A stretch of DNA of 62,453 nucleotides, from contig NZ_BORO01000021.1 in assembly GCF_018333215.1 (NCBI RefSeq), forward strand, positions 1-62,453, written 5' to 3'. The notes below the pieces were generated by a model. It was not told the origin of the DNA. It worked only from the letters and a program-made list of their open reading frames with translations, and did not search any database. Of the stretch, positions 42,273-50,580 are shown piece after piece (position 1 is the stretch's first letter; the number at the start of each line of letters is the position of its first letter). The translations under genes and the position numbers were made by a program. The DNA is from Oceanobacillus sp. J11TS1 (lineage in GTDB: Bacteria > Bacillota > Bacilli > Bacillales > Amphibacillaceae).

Positions 42273-43157
42273 TTAATTGCTGCTAAAAAAGTTTGCAATG
42301 GAACGGAAAATATCACTAAGGAAGTTCGCTACTTTCTCCCAAAATCCTTTGTCTAATCCTAAATCCTCTGCCTTTTCGACAAGGTTATTTGTAATCCCCT
42401 CTAACTGTTCTTTCATCGCCCCAAAATCAATTTCTAAATCCTTCATTCGATTTACTAAGTCAATAAGCATTTGGCGGTCAGCATCATTCAGCTGAATTTC
42501 TAGTTTATTTAGCTGCTCGTTAACTATTTGTTCTACTTCTTCACGTGTAACTGGATTTTGCTCAGCGATCATTTTCTTTATTTCTGTTAAAAGTGTGCTG
42601 ACATCTTCATCACTAACATTATCATTGTCAGCTAAATCTGTTGCTACCTCTAACTCATCACTTGCTAATTCCATTCGATCTTTATCTAATTCTACCCCTT
42701 CTACATCATAAGCTTTATATATTCCTGTTAATGCAGAATGCCCAGATACTTTTACAGGAGATACAACATCCACTGTTACGTTTTCTGCTCCAGCTGTTAA
42801 GAGCGCATTCATGTACATTTCGCTTGTTACTTCCGTTATATTTTCTGGTGTTAAGATATTTACGTCCAGTCCGCTGCCACTAGATTCCAACGTGATTTTT
42901 GCGGAAGAGTACATATTTGAATTTGGATTTCCATTTATAAAATCAGCATAATCTTGTCCGGTTACATCGTGTTCTTCATAAGCATCATCTTCTGAGATAC
43001 CTAGCATCTTCTTAACTTCTGCACGTTGACTATCATTCAGCTTTTCCCCATAAATAATCGTTGTGTTAGAAGCTGCTGAAACTGGCAGTAAGATACCAAA
43101 AAATAATATTAGACTTAGCGCACCGTATTTCAACATGAATACTACCTTTTTATTCAT
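42273..43157 (-). CDS. ypuA: DUF1002 secreted protein (YpuA-like)
   Basis: 294-residue exported protein. The signal peptide (about 1-29, MLKYGALSLILFFGILLPVSA) is followed by the DUF1002 domain (about 30-240) with SNTTIIYGEKLNDSQRAEVK and EMYMNALLTAGAENVTVDVV. A helical C-terminal part with DRQMLIDLVNRMKDLEIDFG and an amphipathic tail FLSDIFRSIANFFSS follow. In B. subtilis ypuA belongs to the sigma-M envelope stress regulon; function unknown. AAGGAG lies 9 bases before the ATG. Single gene, ending at its own terminator. Confidence 0.92.
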   Translation of the reverse strand: MNKKVVFMLKYGALSLILFFGILLPVSAASNTTIIYGEKLNDSQRAEVKKMLGISEDDAYEEHDVTGQDYADFINGNPNSNMYSSAKITLESSGSGLDVNILTPENITEVTSEMYMNALLTAGAENVTVDVVSPVKVSGHSALTGIYKAYDVEGVELDKDRMELASDELEVATDLADNDNVSDEDVSTLLTEIKKMIAEQNPVTREEVEQIVNEQLNKLEIQLNDADRQMLIDLVNRMKDLEIDFGAMKEQLEGITNNLVEKAEDLGLDKGFWEKVANFLSDIFRSIANFFSSN

Positions 43158-43632
43158 TTTGTTTTACTCCTTTTTTCTGTAAGAGCTGTCTTGTCTTACA
43201 TTTGATATTTGTTCTTAAGCAACTATCGTCATCTATTATACCTCGAAGAAAAAATGTTTACATGTTTTTAAACGATTAATTTATGTCGCTTGTTTTAAAA
43301 GAAGGATGAAAAAAGTTGCCATACCAATCAACTTTCCCTCCAATTTATTCCTGACATTTACCTGGCGGCTTCCATAAAATACACTTTTTCTACGCTGTTA
43401 AAATAATTTCTTTCATTGAGCAGAAAACTTTTCATTTCGTTCGTGTTTGTGTATATTTAGATTAGCGAAATAAATTATAAATGGATTTGGCAAAATTTCT
43501 GTTATTCCCTTATTAACAAGTATGGGGATGTAACGGGGACTCGTGGTGTAACAGAATTACGGAAGTTAAACGGACGGCTGCAAATTATTATTTTGGGAAG
43601 GTATGGGTCAATAGCACTTATGCCTTTTTCAT

Positions 43633-43653
43633 ATGTCTAAGACGTTTAGACAT
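43633..43653. promoter_or_regulatory. Operator-like dyad upstream of the MFS pump
   Basis: ATGTCTAA (43633-43640) is answered by TTAGACAT (43646-43653), a perfect 8-bp dyad with a 5-bp centre, 52 bp before the MFS start. It could be bound by a dimeric repressor or form a small hairpin. The rest of the 547-bp gap between the DUF1002 gene and the pump shows no ORF with a ribosome binding site. Confidence 0.5.
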
Positions 43654-43704
43654 CATGAATAAATTGTACGTTAATCTGCAGTAGTAAATAGCTAGAAAGA
43701 AGGT

Positions 43705-44955
43705 TTGAAATTTATCGATAAACATTTAGGAGTAAAACGGAACTTGGTGATTATGTGGCTGGCTAATTTCTTTGTTAGCGGAAGCATGACAATGGTTGTA
43801 CCTTTTATTTCTCTATACATCCAGTCCATGGGGAATTTTTCTGAATCCTATGTGCAGACATGGTCAGGGTTAACCTTTGCTGTTACTTTCGTCAGTGCAT
43901 TTATCTTTGCACCCATTTGGGGAAGAATCGGCGACCGTTTTGGAAGAAAAAAGTTAATGGTCATGTCAGCATTAGGAATTGGGATTTCCGTATTTTTAAT
44001 GGGATTTGCTACGACGGTATGGCAATTATTTATTTTACGATTTTTAATGGGGATTGTAACTGGATTTATCCCGATGTCCCAGGCATTTATTGCGACGCAA
44101 ACTCCAAAAGAAGTTGCAGGTAAAGTATTAGGGACCTTACAGACAGGAACAATTACCGGTTCGCTGATGGGACCTTTACTTGGTGGCGCATTAGCGGACG
44201 CATTCGGTTATTCAAGCACCTTTAAATGGGTGGCAATAACTATCTTTATTTCGGGATTTCTCGTATTCTTCGGTGTAAAAGAATTGCAAATAAAATTTTC
44301 AAAAGAAGAAGATACGAAAAGCTACACAAGCAAAGAAGTACTGCACTATATTTTTCATAAACCAATATTGTTGATTGTTCTACTGATGTCCGCGCTTGTG
44401 CAGATTGCGCACTTTAGCGTGCAGCCAATCTTATCGCTGTTTGTTGCTGAAATTCATGGACCAGCCAACCTGGCCTTCTTTGCAGGAATTGCTTTTTCTG
44501 CAACCGGGGTAGGAAACCTGTTGATGACTCGGCGCTGGGGTGCCCTTGGGGATAATCATGGTTATACAAAAGTGTTAATTGTAATGTTATTTGCTTCCGG
44601 TTTAATCTATTTACCCGGCATATTTATAACCGCTATTTGGCAGCTAGTGCTTTTGCGATTTTTACTTGGTTTATTCCTTGGTGGAATTATACCTATTCGT
44701 GTAGCCTACATTCGCAAAGAAGCTCCGCTATCTACCCAAGGAGAAGTACTTGGTTATGATACAAGTTTACGCTTCTTCGGTAATATTGTTGGTCCGATGC
44801 TTGGTGGTACCATTGCTGCAGCTTGGGGATTCTCTTCTGTCTTTTTAACAACAGGCTTACTTCTTATTCTTTGTGGTTTTATTATGCTCGTTGCCTGGTA
44901 TCGTTATGAACATGAACCAAATCGATCCCATTCACATACTTTCTTCTCCAGGTAA
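43705..44955 (+). CDS. MFS multidrug efflux transporter (MdtG/TetA-like)
   Basis: 416-residue protein with twelve predicted spans. The loop 2-3 motif is APIWGRIGDRFGRKKLMVMS (about 71-90), and motif C TGSLMGPLLGGALADAFGYS lies in helix 5, both typical of drug/proton antiporters. A central charged loop (about 190-215) separates the halves. RFLLGLFLGGIIPIRVAYIR mirrors the first half. The start is TTG at 43705 with only a modest site (GAAAGAAGG). The substrate is unknown. The nearby dyad suggests local repression. Confidence 0.88.
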   Translation: MKFIDKHLGVKRNLVIMWLANFFVSGSMTMVVPFISLYIQSMGNFSESYVQTWSGLTFAVTFVSAFIFAPIWGRIGDRFGRKKLMVMSALGIGISVFLMGFATTVWQLFILRFLMGIVTGFIPMSQAFIATQTPKEVAGKVLGTLQTGTITGSLMGPLLGGALADAFGYSSTFKWVAITIFISGFLVFFGVKELQIKFSKEEDTKSYTSKEVLHYIFHKPILLIVLLMSALVQIAHFSVQPILSLFVAEIHGPANLAFFAGIAFSATGVGNLLMTRRWGALGDNHGYTKVLIVMLFASGLIYLPGIFITAIWQLVLLRFLLGLFLGGIIPIRVAYIRKEAPLSTQGEVLGYDTSLRFFGNIVGPMLGGTIAAAWGFSSVFLTTGLLLILCGFIMLVAWYRYEHEPNRSHSHTFFSR

Positions 44956-45031
44956 AAACATTGATTAGTTTCTATAATTATGCTAAAAATAACAATGAAA
45001 CACTAATTATTATAGAAAGAAAGTGATAGCA

Positions 45032-45277
45032 ATGGGTATCGTCGTAGTAGAAATATGTGACGGAAATGCCATCACTCTTATAGATATTGAATCCATCTTA
45101 GAGGAAGAATTTCCTGAGGTAGCGGTTCTAATGAACGAATGCTTATCATTTTGCGGACTATGCGCAGTTCGTCCGTATGCATTGGTTAATAATAAACGTG
45201 TTTTTGGAAAGACTCCAGAAGAATGTCTGGATAAAATACGTTTACAAATTAAAGAAGAGCTTGCAGTTTACGAATAA
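45032..45277 (+). CDS. DUF1450 family protein (YuzB-like)
   Basis: 81-residue small protein with a thioredoxin-like or ferredoxin-like fold suggested by CLSFCGLCAVRPYALVNNKR (about residues 38-57). The three cysteines may bind iron-sulfur or form disulfides. Function unknown. The start at 45032 follows AAGAAAGTGATAGC. A half-matching PerR/Fur-like palindrome (CACTAATTATTATAG, 45001-45015) overlaps the leader; weak evidence only. The end overlaps its terminator. Confidence 0.8.
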   Translation: MGIVVVEICDGNAITLIDIESILEEEFPEVAVLMNECLSFCGLCAVRPYALVNNKRVFGKTPEECLDKIRLQIKEELAVYE

Positions 45278-45300
45278 CTGCAAGCTCTTTTGATTTTTTT
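45255..45300 (+). terminator. Terminator overlapping the DUF1450 stop codon
   Basis: AAGAGCTTGCAGTT (45255-45268) pairs perfectly with AACTGCAAGCTCTT (45276-45289), followed by TTGATTTTTTT. The left arm lies within the last codons of the gene. Confidence 0.88.
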
Positions 45301-45320
45301 AGATATTATTTCCTCAGGAA

Positions 45321-46490
45321 TTATAAACTTGCTTTAAAAATTTCTACGGAGTCTTGTTTTGTTAAAGCACGGTAGTTACCAAACGTCGTATTCGCCACCA
45401 CTGTTTTCTCTGCCATTTCTTCTATGGATGAACCATCTATGTCATAGTCTGCCAATCGCGAAGGTGCTCCAAGTTCATTCCAAAATTCCCGTAAACGGTC
45501 AATTCCTTCTAAAGCAACTACCTTGTCGGACTTCCCTTGTGGATCTACACCAAAGACACGGACAGCGAGCTGTTTAAATCGATGCGCATTGCTCTCGTCT
45601 AGCACATGCCGCATCCAATGGGGGAATAAGATAGCCAGACCCCCGCCATGTGGAATATCGTGTACAGCAGATACTGCATGCTCGAGATTATGCGTTGCCC
45701 AATCGCCATGATAGCCTAGGTTTAACATATTATTCAGAGCAAGTGTCCCGCCCAGCATAGCCGTCGAGCGATATTCATAATTCTCGGGGTCTTCCAGTAA
45801 TTTTGGCCCTATATCGATTAATGTTAATAAAATCCCTTCGCACCATCTATCTTGAATTGGTGTATTTTCTTCGGTATGGAAATAATGTTCTAACACATGC
45901 GACATTGTATCTACTAAGCCATAAATGGTTTGATTACGAGGAACAGAAAATGTATGCACTGGATCTAAGATAGAAAATTTGGGATACGTAAATGGGGAAC
46001 CCCATCCATGTTTTTCGTTGGTCTCCCAATTTGTAATCACAGAGCCTGCATTCATTTCTGAACCCGTCGCAGCTAAAGTGAGTATCGTTCCAAATGGCAG
46101 TGCACCTGCTGGTTTTTCCTTTTTGGTAACTACATCCCACATGTCTGCCTTTGTCACGGCTCCGACTGCAATTGCTTTCGTACAATCAATCGTACTGCCG
46201 CCGCCGACAGCTAAGATAAAATCAATTTTCTGCTCCCGGCAAATGGCTACCCCTTCCCGCACAGTGGAAATGCGAGGATTAGGCTCTACGCCAGAAAGTT
46301 CAAAAACCTCCGCATTGATTTTTTTCAGTTCTTCTAATACACAGTCATAAATACCATTTCGTTTAATACTTCCTCCGCCATAGACCATAAGAACGCGGTT
46401 TCCGTATGGCTGAATCTCACTAGATAATTTTTCTAGTTGACCTTTGCCAAATATTAATTTGGTTGGATTTTGGTAAATAAAGTTTTCCAT
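45321..46490 (-). CDS. yugJ: Iron-containing alcohol dehydrogenase (YugJ/BdhA-like)
   Basis: 389-residue group III dehydrogenase, expected to reduce aldehydes or ketones with NAD(P)[16 protein letters not shown] (94-108) binds the cofactor. Metal ligands are Asp194 and His198 ([12 protein letters not shown]), His267 ([11 protein letters not shown]) and His281 ([10 protein letters not shown]). [10 protein letters not shown] and the MWDVV loop fit the butanol-dehydrogenase-like clade (B. subtilis YugJ). It is the second gene after ridA, 11 bp downstream, with a GGAGAGG site. Confidence 0.94.
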   Translation of the reverse strand: MENFIYQNPTKLIFGKGQLEKLSSEIQPYGNRVLMVYGGGSIKRNGIYDCVLEELKKINAEVFELSGVEPNPRISTVREGVAICREQKIDFILAVGGGSTIDCTKAIAVGAVTKADMWDVVTKKEKPAGALPFGTILTLAATGSEMNAGSVITNWETNEKHGWGSPFTYPKFSILDPVHTFSVPRNQTIYGLVDTMSHVLEHYFHTEENTPIQDRWCEGILLTLIDIGPKLLEDPENYEYRSTAMLGGTLALNNMLNLGYHGDWATHNLEHAVSAVHDIPHGGGLAILFPHWMRHVLDESNAHRFKQLAVRVFGVDPQGKSDKVVALEGIDRLREFWNELGAPSRLADYDIDGSSIEEMAEKTVVANTTFGNYRALTKQDSVEIFKASL

Positions 46491-46501
46491 ATTACCTCTC
46501 C

Positions 46502-46879
46502 TTACGCTTTACGATATGCCACAATATCCATTTCCACAAGAACATCCTTTGGCAAACGACTTACTTCTACACAGGCACGTGCTGGGTAGGGCTCTTGTAG
46601 TGCAGAACCATAGATCTCATTAACAGTAGCAAAATCCTCCATCGAGTTTAAGAAAATAGTAAATTTCACTGCATTAGCAAAGCTTAAATCAGCTTCTTCT
46701 AAAATAGCTTGTAAATTATCTAATACCTGCTTCGTCTGTGCTTCAATTCCTTCTACAACTTCACCTGTTGCTGGATCGATAGGAATTTGTCCAGATATAT
46801 AGAGAAAGTCTCCTGCTTGGATTGCTTGGGAATATGGCCCAATTGCTGCTGGTGCATTGCTTGTTTGAATAGCTTTCAT
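46502..46879 (-). CDS. ridA: RidA family enamine/imine deaminase
   Basis: 125-residue homotrimeric protein that hydrolyses 2-aminoacrylate and similar reactive enamines. [20 protein letters not shown] (8-27) and the C-terminal [20 protein letters not shown] with the essential Arg (about 105) are the family marks. The start at 46879 has GGAGG 8 bases upstream. It leads an operon with the alcohol dehydrogenase gene, 11 bp apart, unlike the usual purR-yabJ setting, so it is probably a second RidA copy. Confidence 0.94.
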   Translation of the reverse strand: MKAIQTSNAPAAIGPYSQAIQAGDFLYISGQIPIDPATGEVVEGIEAQTKQVLDNLQAILEEADLSFANAVKFTIFLNSMEDFATVNEIYGSALQEPYPARACVEVSRLPKDVLVEMDIVAYRKA

Positions 46880-47020
46880 AAAATCATCCTCCATCTAATT
46901 TATTTTTGTATACATGTTGATGTCATAATCGTCAGTTAACTTTTAAGAAACTTGCATCTACGCGTCATCTAGCGAATCAGCAGTCCTTCTTGATATTTAA
47001 CACGCTCATTATTAACGCAT

Positions 47021-47077
47021 AAAAAAGATATGACGACACCCTGTATGCAGAAAATTTCATACACTGTCATCATATCA
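47021..47077 (-). terminator. Terminator of the lysozyme-like gene
   Basis: On the minus strand GATATGATGACAGTGTATG pairs with CATACAGGGTGTCGTCATATC with two small bulges and ends TTTTTTATG. It overlaps the last codon. Confidence 0.88.
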
Positions 47078-47731
47078 GTTTTCTGACGCTTTTTCTATCG
47101 CTTCCTTATAAGACATGACAGAAGAAACATAATAAATGTCGCCATAACATGCATCTAGCTCTTCTGCTTCTTCGCGCCGGCAAGCGTATATCGAATTCTC
47201 TTTCCCCGCGTCCTCATACATATGCTGTGAATATGCGATAGCCACATCCTCCGAATATGTTTCTTCCATTTCCTGAACATATTTAATAAAACCAGGTCCA
47301 AAATTATAGGCCTGTACTGCTAAAGATGTATCACCATCTGCTTGTTGGTATATCCAAGCAAAAAAGGATACTCCCTGTTCAATAGAACGCTCGGGATCAT
47401 CAATACAGCCCGGTTCCCCGCACAGGCTTTCAGATGATTGCATCGGATCCGTTCCACGCCCTCCAGATTCCTGCATCATCATAGCCAAAATCGTATTGGT
47501 TTGATCTTCTATCCCGTGTTCCTTCGCATACTTCTCAACTAATGGTTTATATTCCCAAATCTTCTCGTTTAAATCTGGTGTATGATTTCTGTCTTCAAGC
47601 TCTTGGTTAGAATAATCAGCAATTTGCTGGACGATGAGGGAAAGTACCACGAAAACCGAAACAAAAACCATGCCAATCATCAAAAGATACTTTCCTAAAT
47701 CCAGCCAAGGGTGCCGTTTCCTTCGTTTCAT
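47075..47731 (-). CDS. Membrane-anchored lysozyme-like (T4 family fold) protein
   Basis: 218 residues: a basic N-terminus, one membrane helix (about 14-38), then an extracellular lysozyme-like domain. It has YKPLVEKYAKEHGIE, TILAMMMQESGGRG with catalytic Glu88, and DPMQSSESLCGEPG, IEQGVSFFAWIYQQ, AVQAYNFGPGFIKYV as in CwlT-type muramidases. It cleaves peptidoglycan at the outer face. AGGAG lies 8 bases before the ATG at 47731, and the ATGA overlap with the upstream gene indicates coupling. Operon order: MATE, small membrane protein, lysozyme. Such enzymes usually sit in conjugation operons; no other conjugation genes are seen. Confidence 0.88.
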   Translation of the reverse strand: MKRRKRHPWLDLGKYLLMIGMVFVSVFVVLSLIVQQIADYSNQELEDRNHTPDLNEKIWEYKPLVEKYAKEHGIEDQTNTILAMMMQESGGRGTDPMQSSESLCGEPGCIDDPERSIEQGVSFFAWIYQQADGDTSLAVQAYNFGPGFIKYVQEMEETYSEDVAIAYSQHMYEDAGKENSIYACRREEAEELDACYGDIYYVSSVMSYKEAIEKASEN

Positions 47732-48144
47732 TTTTTTCTCTCCTTTAGTCCTTTGAGCATCCACCATACAAAAAATCCATATACGAGATGTCCCAGCAGC
47801 CAGATTATCCATGCGGCTATATTATCCACTTCTGGTGTTCGATCGGATAATATCGTCGTTGGAAAAATTACCAGAGCGATAACTCCATTGAAAAGTAAAT
47901 ATGGCAAAAGGTTCTGTTCTCGTTTTCTCTTTTTTAGGATGAAATACAGAATCCATACGACACAAATGGAAACAATCAAATGCAGTGAAAGCTCGACCCA
48001 ATTTGGCAAATGCATTTTTCCAAGCACCGGAAAATAATCGACATTCATTAGCAATGTATGAACAGGGATATGTAGCCATAATTCGAAAATATATAAAAAT
48101 CCATTGAGTATAAATCCTGACAACAAACCTACTAGCCAAATCAT
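47728..48144 (-). CDS. Four-span membrane protein of unknown function
   Basis: 138 residues with four hydrophobic segments (about 3-25, 47-70, 80-100, 107-130) and a basic loop KKRKREQN. It is not assigned to a family. The start at 48144 has GGGAG 8 bases upstream. Stop and next start overlap as ATGA, so it is co-translated with the lysozyme gene. It follows the MATE gene by 16 bp. Confidence 0.8.
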   Translation of the reverse strand: MIWLVGLLSGFILNGFLYIFELWLHIPVHTLLMNVDYFPVLGKMHLPNWVELSLHLIVSICVVWILYFILKKRKREQNLLPYLLFNGVIALVIFPTTILSDRTPEVDNIAAWIIWLLGHLVYGFFVWWMLKGLKERKK

Positions 48145-48160
48145 GGATGACTCTCCCCGT

Positions 48161-49501
48161 TTAAGCATCTGCAAATAACTTCGTCTCTCTCCATTTTCCA
48201 AAACGGTAATACATCATCGCAACGATACTACTTAAAATAAAACTTGCTCCTACTCCTATTGCAATACCGACTTCTCCAAATAAATAAGAGCAAAGGGCTG
48301 CTAGCGGATAACGCAGCACCCAGAAAGAAATGATATTTAAAATAAGAATCGGGTACATTGCCCCTGCTGCACGAACGACACCGTTTAGGATAAAATTAAT
48401 ACCTAAGAACGGATAGCACAATGCAACAATTTGCAGATAAATTGTTCCGAACCGTACTGCTGCTTCCTCTTGAATAAATAATTTTACACCGTACTCGGCA
48501 AAAATTGCGACAATAATGCCAATGAAAAACATTGTAAGGAAATTATACATAACGCCATACTTCGCTATTTTTCTTACTCTTTCCCAATTTTGCGCGCCAA
48601 TGTTTTGACCTGCCATGCTGGAGACTGCAATACTCAAAGCATGTGCTGGCAACATCAATAAACTATCTAAACGCTGTGCCGCACTATATCCCGAGACAAC
48701 CGCTCCCCCCTGTGTAGCCACAACACCAATAATTGCCGCTGCTCCAGCAGAAATAACAGCCATTTGCAGACTGGATGGTATACCAATATGAAGAATTAAT
48801 TTTATCTCTTTTAATTTAGGCAAATGTGGTACAGTAAAAGGAGCTAAATCTCTCTTTAAAATATAAAAGAATCCAATGAAAAAGGAAACTCCTTGAGAAG
48901 CAACCGTCGCGTAGCCTGCTCCGGTAATCCCCCATTCAAATACTTCTATAAACAAAGGATCTAAAACTGCATTTAACAGCACTGCTGCTATCACAAAATA
49001 AAGTGGCGTCTTACTGTCTCCAATTGAGCGCAGCACCGTACTTATAAAGTTATAACCAAATAATAAGAGGATCCCAATGAAATTAATTCGTAAATAAGTA
49101 ACTGCACCTGCTAGCATTGCTTCTGGTGTTCCCAATAATCGAAGCAGCAGCTCTGCAAAAATATATCCTAACAAGCCTAATATCACCGCAATACATATCA
49201 TAAGCACGACAAAAGCATTTAAGTAACGCTTTAATCCCTCTTCATTCTGCTTCCCTTGTTGCTGAGACAAAATTGTTAATGCAGCATTATTTAGGCCAAT
49301 GATAATAGAGAGCACAACAAATAAAATACTGCCCGAAATTGCTACAGAACCTAACGCATTTGCACCAAGCAAGTTTCCTACCCACAAGCTGTCTACAAAT
49401 TGATACGATGTTTGAAATAAGTTCGCTAAAAGTATCGGTCCTGAGAAATAAAATAGACTTTTAGCAATACTGCCTTTTGTAAAATCAAATTTTTTCGCCA
49501 T
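48161..49501 (-). CDS. MATE family efflux transporter
   Basis: 446 residues with twelve predicted membrane spans. The helix 1 motif GPILLANLFQTSYQFVDSLW (about 22-41), STVLRSIGDSKTP (about 150-165) and the second-half repeat AQRLDSLLMLPAHALSIAVS, AGQNIGAQNWERV are typical of NorM-like MATE pumps. Exports cationic drugs against Na+ or H+. The start at 49501 is set by AGGAG 9 bases upstream; the open frame continues to 49561 without a site. First gene of a three-gene operon ending in a muramidase. Confidence 0.93.
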   Translation of the reverse strand: MAKKFDFTKGSIAKSLFYFSGPILLANLFQTSYQFVDSLWVGNLLGANALGSVAISGSILFVVLSIIIGLNNAALTILSQQQGKQNEEGLKRYLNAFVVLMICIAVILGLLGYIFAELLLRLLGTPEAMLAGAVTYLRINFIGILLLFGYNFISTVLRSIGDSKTPLYFVIAAVLLNAVLDPLFIEVFEWGITGAGYATVASQGVSFFIGFFYILKRDLAPFTVPHLPKLKEIKLILHIGIPSSLQMAVISAGAAAIIGVVATQGGAVVSGYSAAQRLDSLLMLPAHALSIAVSSMAGQNIGAQNWERVRKIAKYGVMYNFLTMFFIGIIVAIFAEYGVKLFIQEEAAVRFGTIYLQIVALCYPFLGINFILNGVVRAAGAMYPILILNIISFWVLRYPLAALCSYLFGEVGIAIGVGASFILSSIVAMMYYRFGKWRETKLFADA

Positions 49502-49590
49502 TTGGTTGCACTCCTGGTTTTCACTTATCCTCATCCTCTTATTATAAGGGGAAATCTGCAAAAAAAGAAAGAAACTCTCATTATAAACTG

Positions 49591-49650
49591 GACCCTATAA
49601 AATAGACACGGATAAAACACGACCTATCCATCCTACCCTTTATAGGGTTC
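49591..49650. repeat. 60-bp inverted-repeat element, possible IS3-type end
   Basis: GACCCTATAAA (49591-49601) is answered by CTTTATAGGGTTC (49638-49650). The preceding TAAACTGGACCCTATAAAAT and following TAGACACGGATAAAACACG resemble termini of IS3-family elements; this is recalled, not searched. No transposase is near. Otherwise the 491-bp gap before the small membrane gene holds only AT-rich DNA. Confidence 0.45.
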
Positions 49651-49992
49651 TTTGTCGTATACATATTTTATCAAGAATGGAAAGCCAAAAATTTTACAAT
49701 GCACTGTTGTGTACCAACTTTTAAGTTACATAAGTATAATATAACTACGACCAGTAAAGATGTTCAATTAATTTAAAATAAATTTTGGGTAACAGATGAG
49801 AAATTGCACAAAAAAGATTAAATCATTATAGAAATCAATTGATTCAATCTAATCACAAAATTATATAAAAAATACATCTGTAAATTCTTTTTGTATGATA
49901 TAATTTATCTGTTCTTACATACTATTTTTTGGTAGAATAAATAATTGTTTTTTGAAAAGGGATATTTTCTAATTTTTATTTAGAGGTGATTT

Positions 49993-50253
49993 ATGTTATA
50001 CAGAGCTTTTAATTTTGGACTTTCTTTGACTATATCTGGTTTTGCTATGATATTTTTTGCAAGAATTATATCAGATGCAGCTCTTTTAGGTTGGGAAACA
50101 GATATAGATGATTTTTTTGGTATATTTAGCGGAAGTGCATATGTTATACCTTTTTCATTTTTAATTATTGGACTTCCTTTCGTTATTATTATTCCGTTTG
50201 TTTGGCTTAATAGATGGGCTAATAAAAAAAATAAGGATTATGATGAAAAATAA
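49993..50253 (+). CDS. Small two-span membrane protein, unknown
   Basis: 86 residues with helices at about 8-28 and 50-74, and a short basic, then acidic tail NRWANKKNKDYDEK. AGAGGTG lies 6 bases before the ATG. The base composition is more AT-rich than the neighbours. It has its own terminator. The family is not recognised. Confidence 0.65.
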   Translation: MLYRAFNFGLSLTISGFAMIFFARIISDAALLGWETDIDDFFGIFSGSAYVIPFSFLIIGLPFVIIIPFVWLNRWANKKNKDYDEK

Positions 50254-50256
50254 GAA

Positions 50257-50300
50257 AAAAATGGGATTATGTGATAATGAATTACATAGTCCCATTTTTT
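50257..50300 (+). terminator. Terminator of the small membrane gene
   Basis: AAAAATGGGATTATGT pairs with ACATAGTCCCATTTTTT around a loop of 11 nt. It starts 4 bp after the stop codon. Confidence 0.85.
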
Positions 50301-50524
50301 CTTTAATAATATTCTTTATTCTATTCCAATTTTCTTTTTTGCGGTTACTGTTTTGGATTTACGACCATCCATACTAATCCATTCTTTCAAATTTTCTTAT
50401 AGTGCTTAGAGACGCTTCTTGCTTGAAATTTTCAAGATATTTTATCATCTAATTGGGGTAAACACCATATCTGTGCTCTTCTTGGAAAAAGGAAAACTCT
50501 AAGGCTTTCAAACTTGATAAATAA

Positions 50525-50580
50525 TATCTATTTTTTCACATTGGTTGCACTCCTGATTTTCGCTTATCCACGCCCTCTTT
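50525..50580 (-). repeat. Duplicated MATE leader, ending at the TRAP permease stop
   Basis: The stretch TTGGTTGCACTCCTGATTTT (from 50541) matches TTGGTTGCACTCCTGGTTTT (from 49502), the ribosome binding site region of the MATE gene. The similarity continues for about 40 bp (CGCTTATCCACGCCCTCTT versus CACTTATCCTCATCCTCTT). In the copy the ATG is followed at once by TGA. The 50301-50578 gap otherwise has nothing recognisable. Confidence 0.7.

Noticed and set aside
45001-45015. PerR/Fur-like box before the DUF1450 gene
   Set aside because: Only one half matches the consensus well; kept as a remark in that entry.
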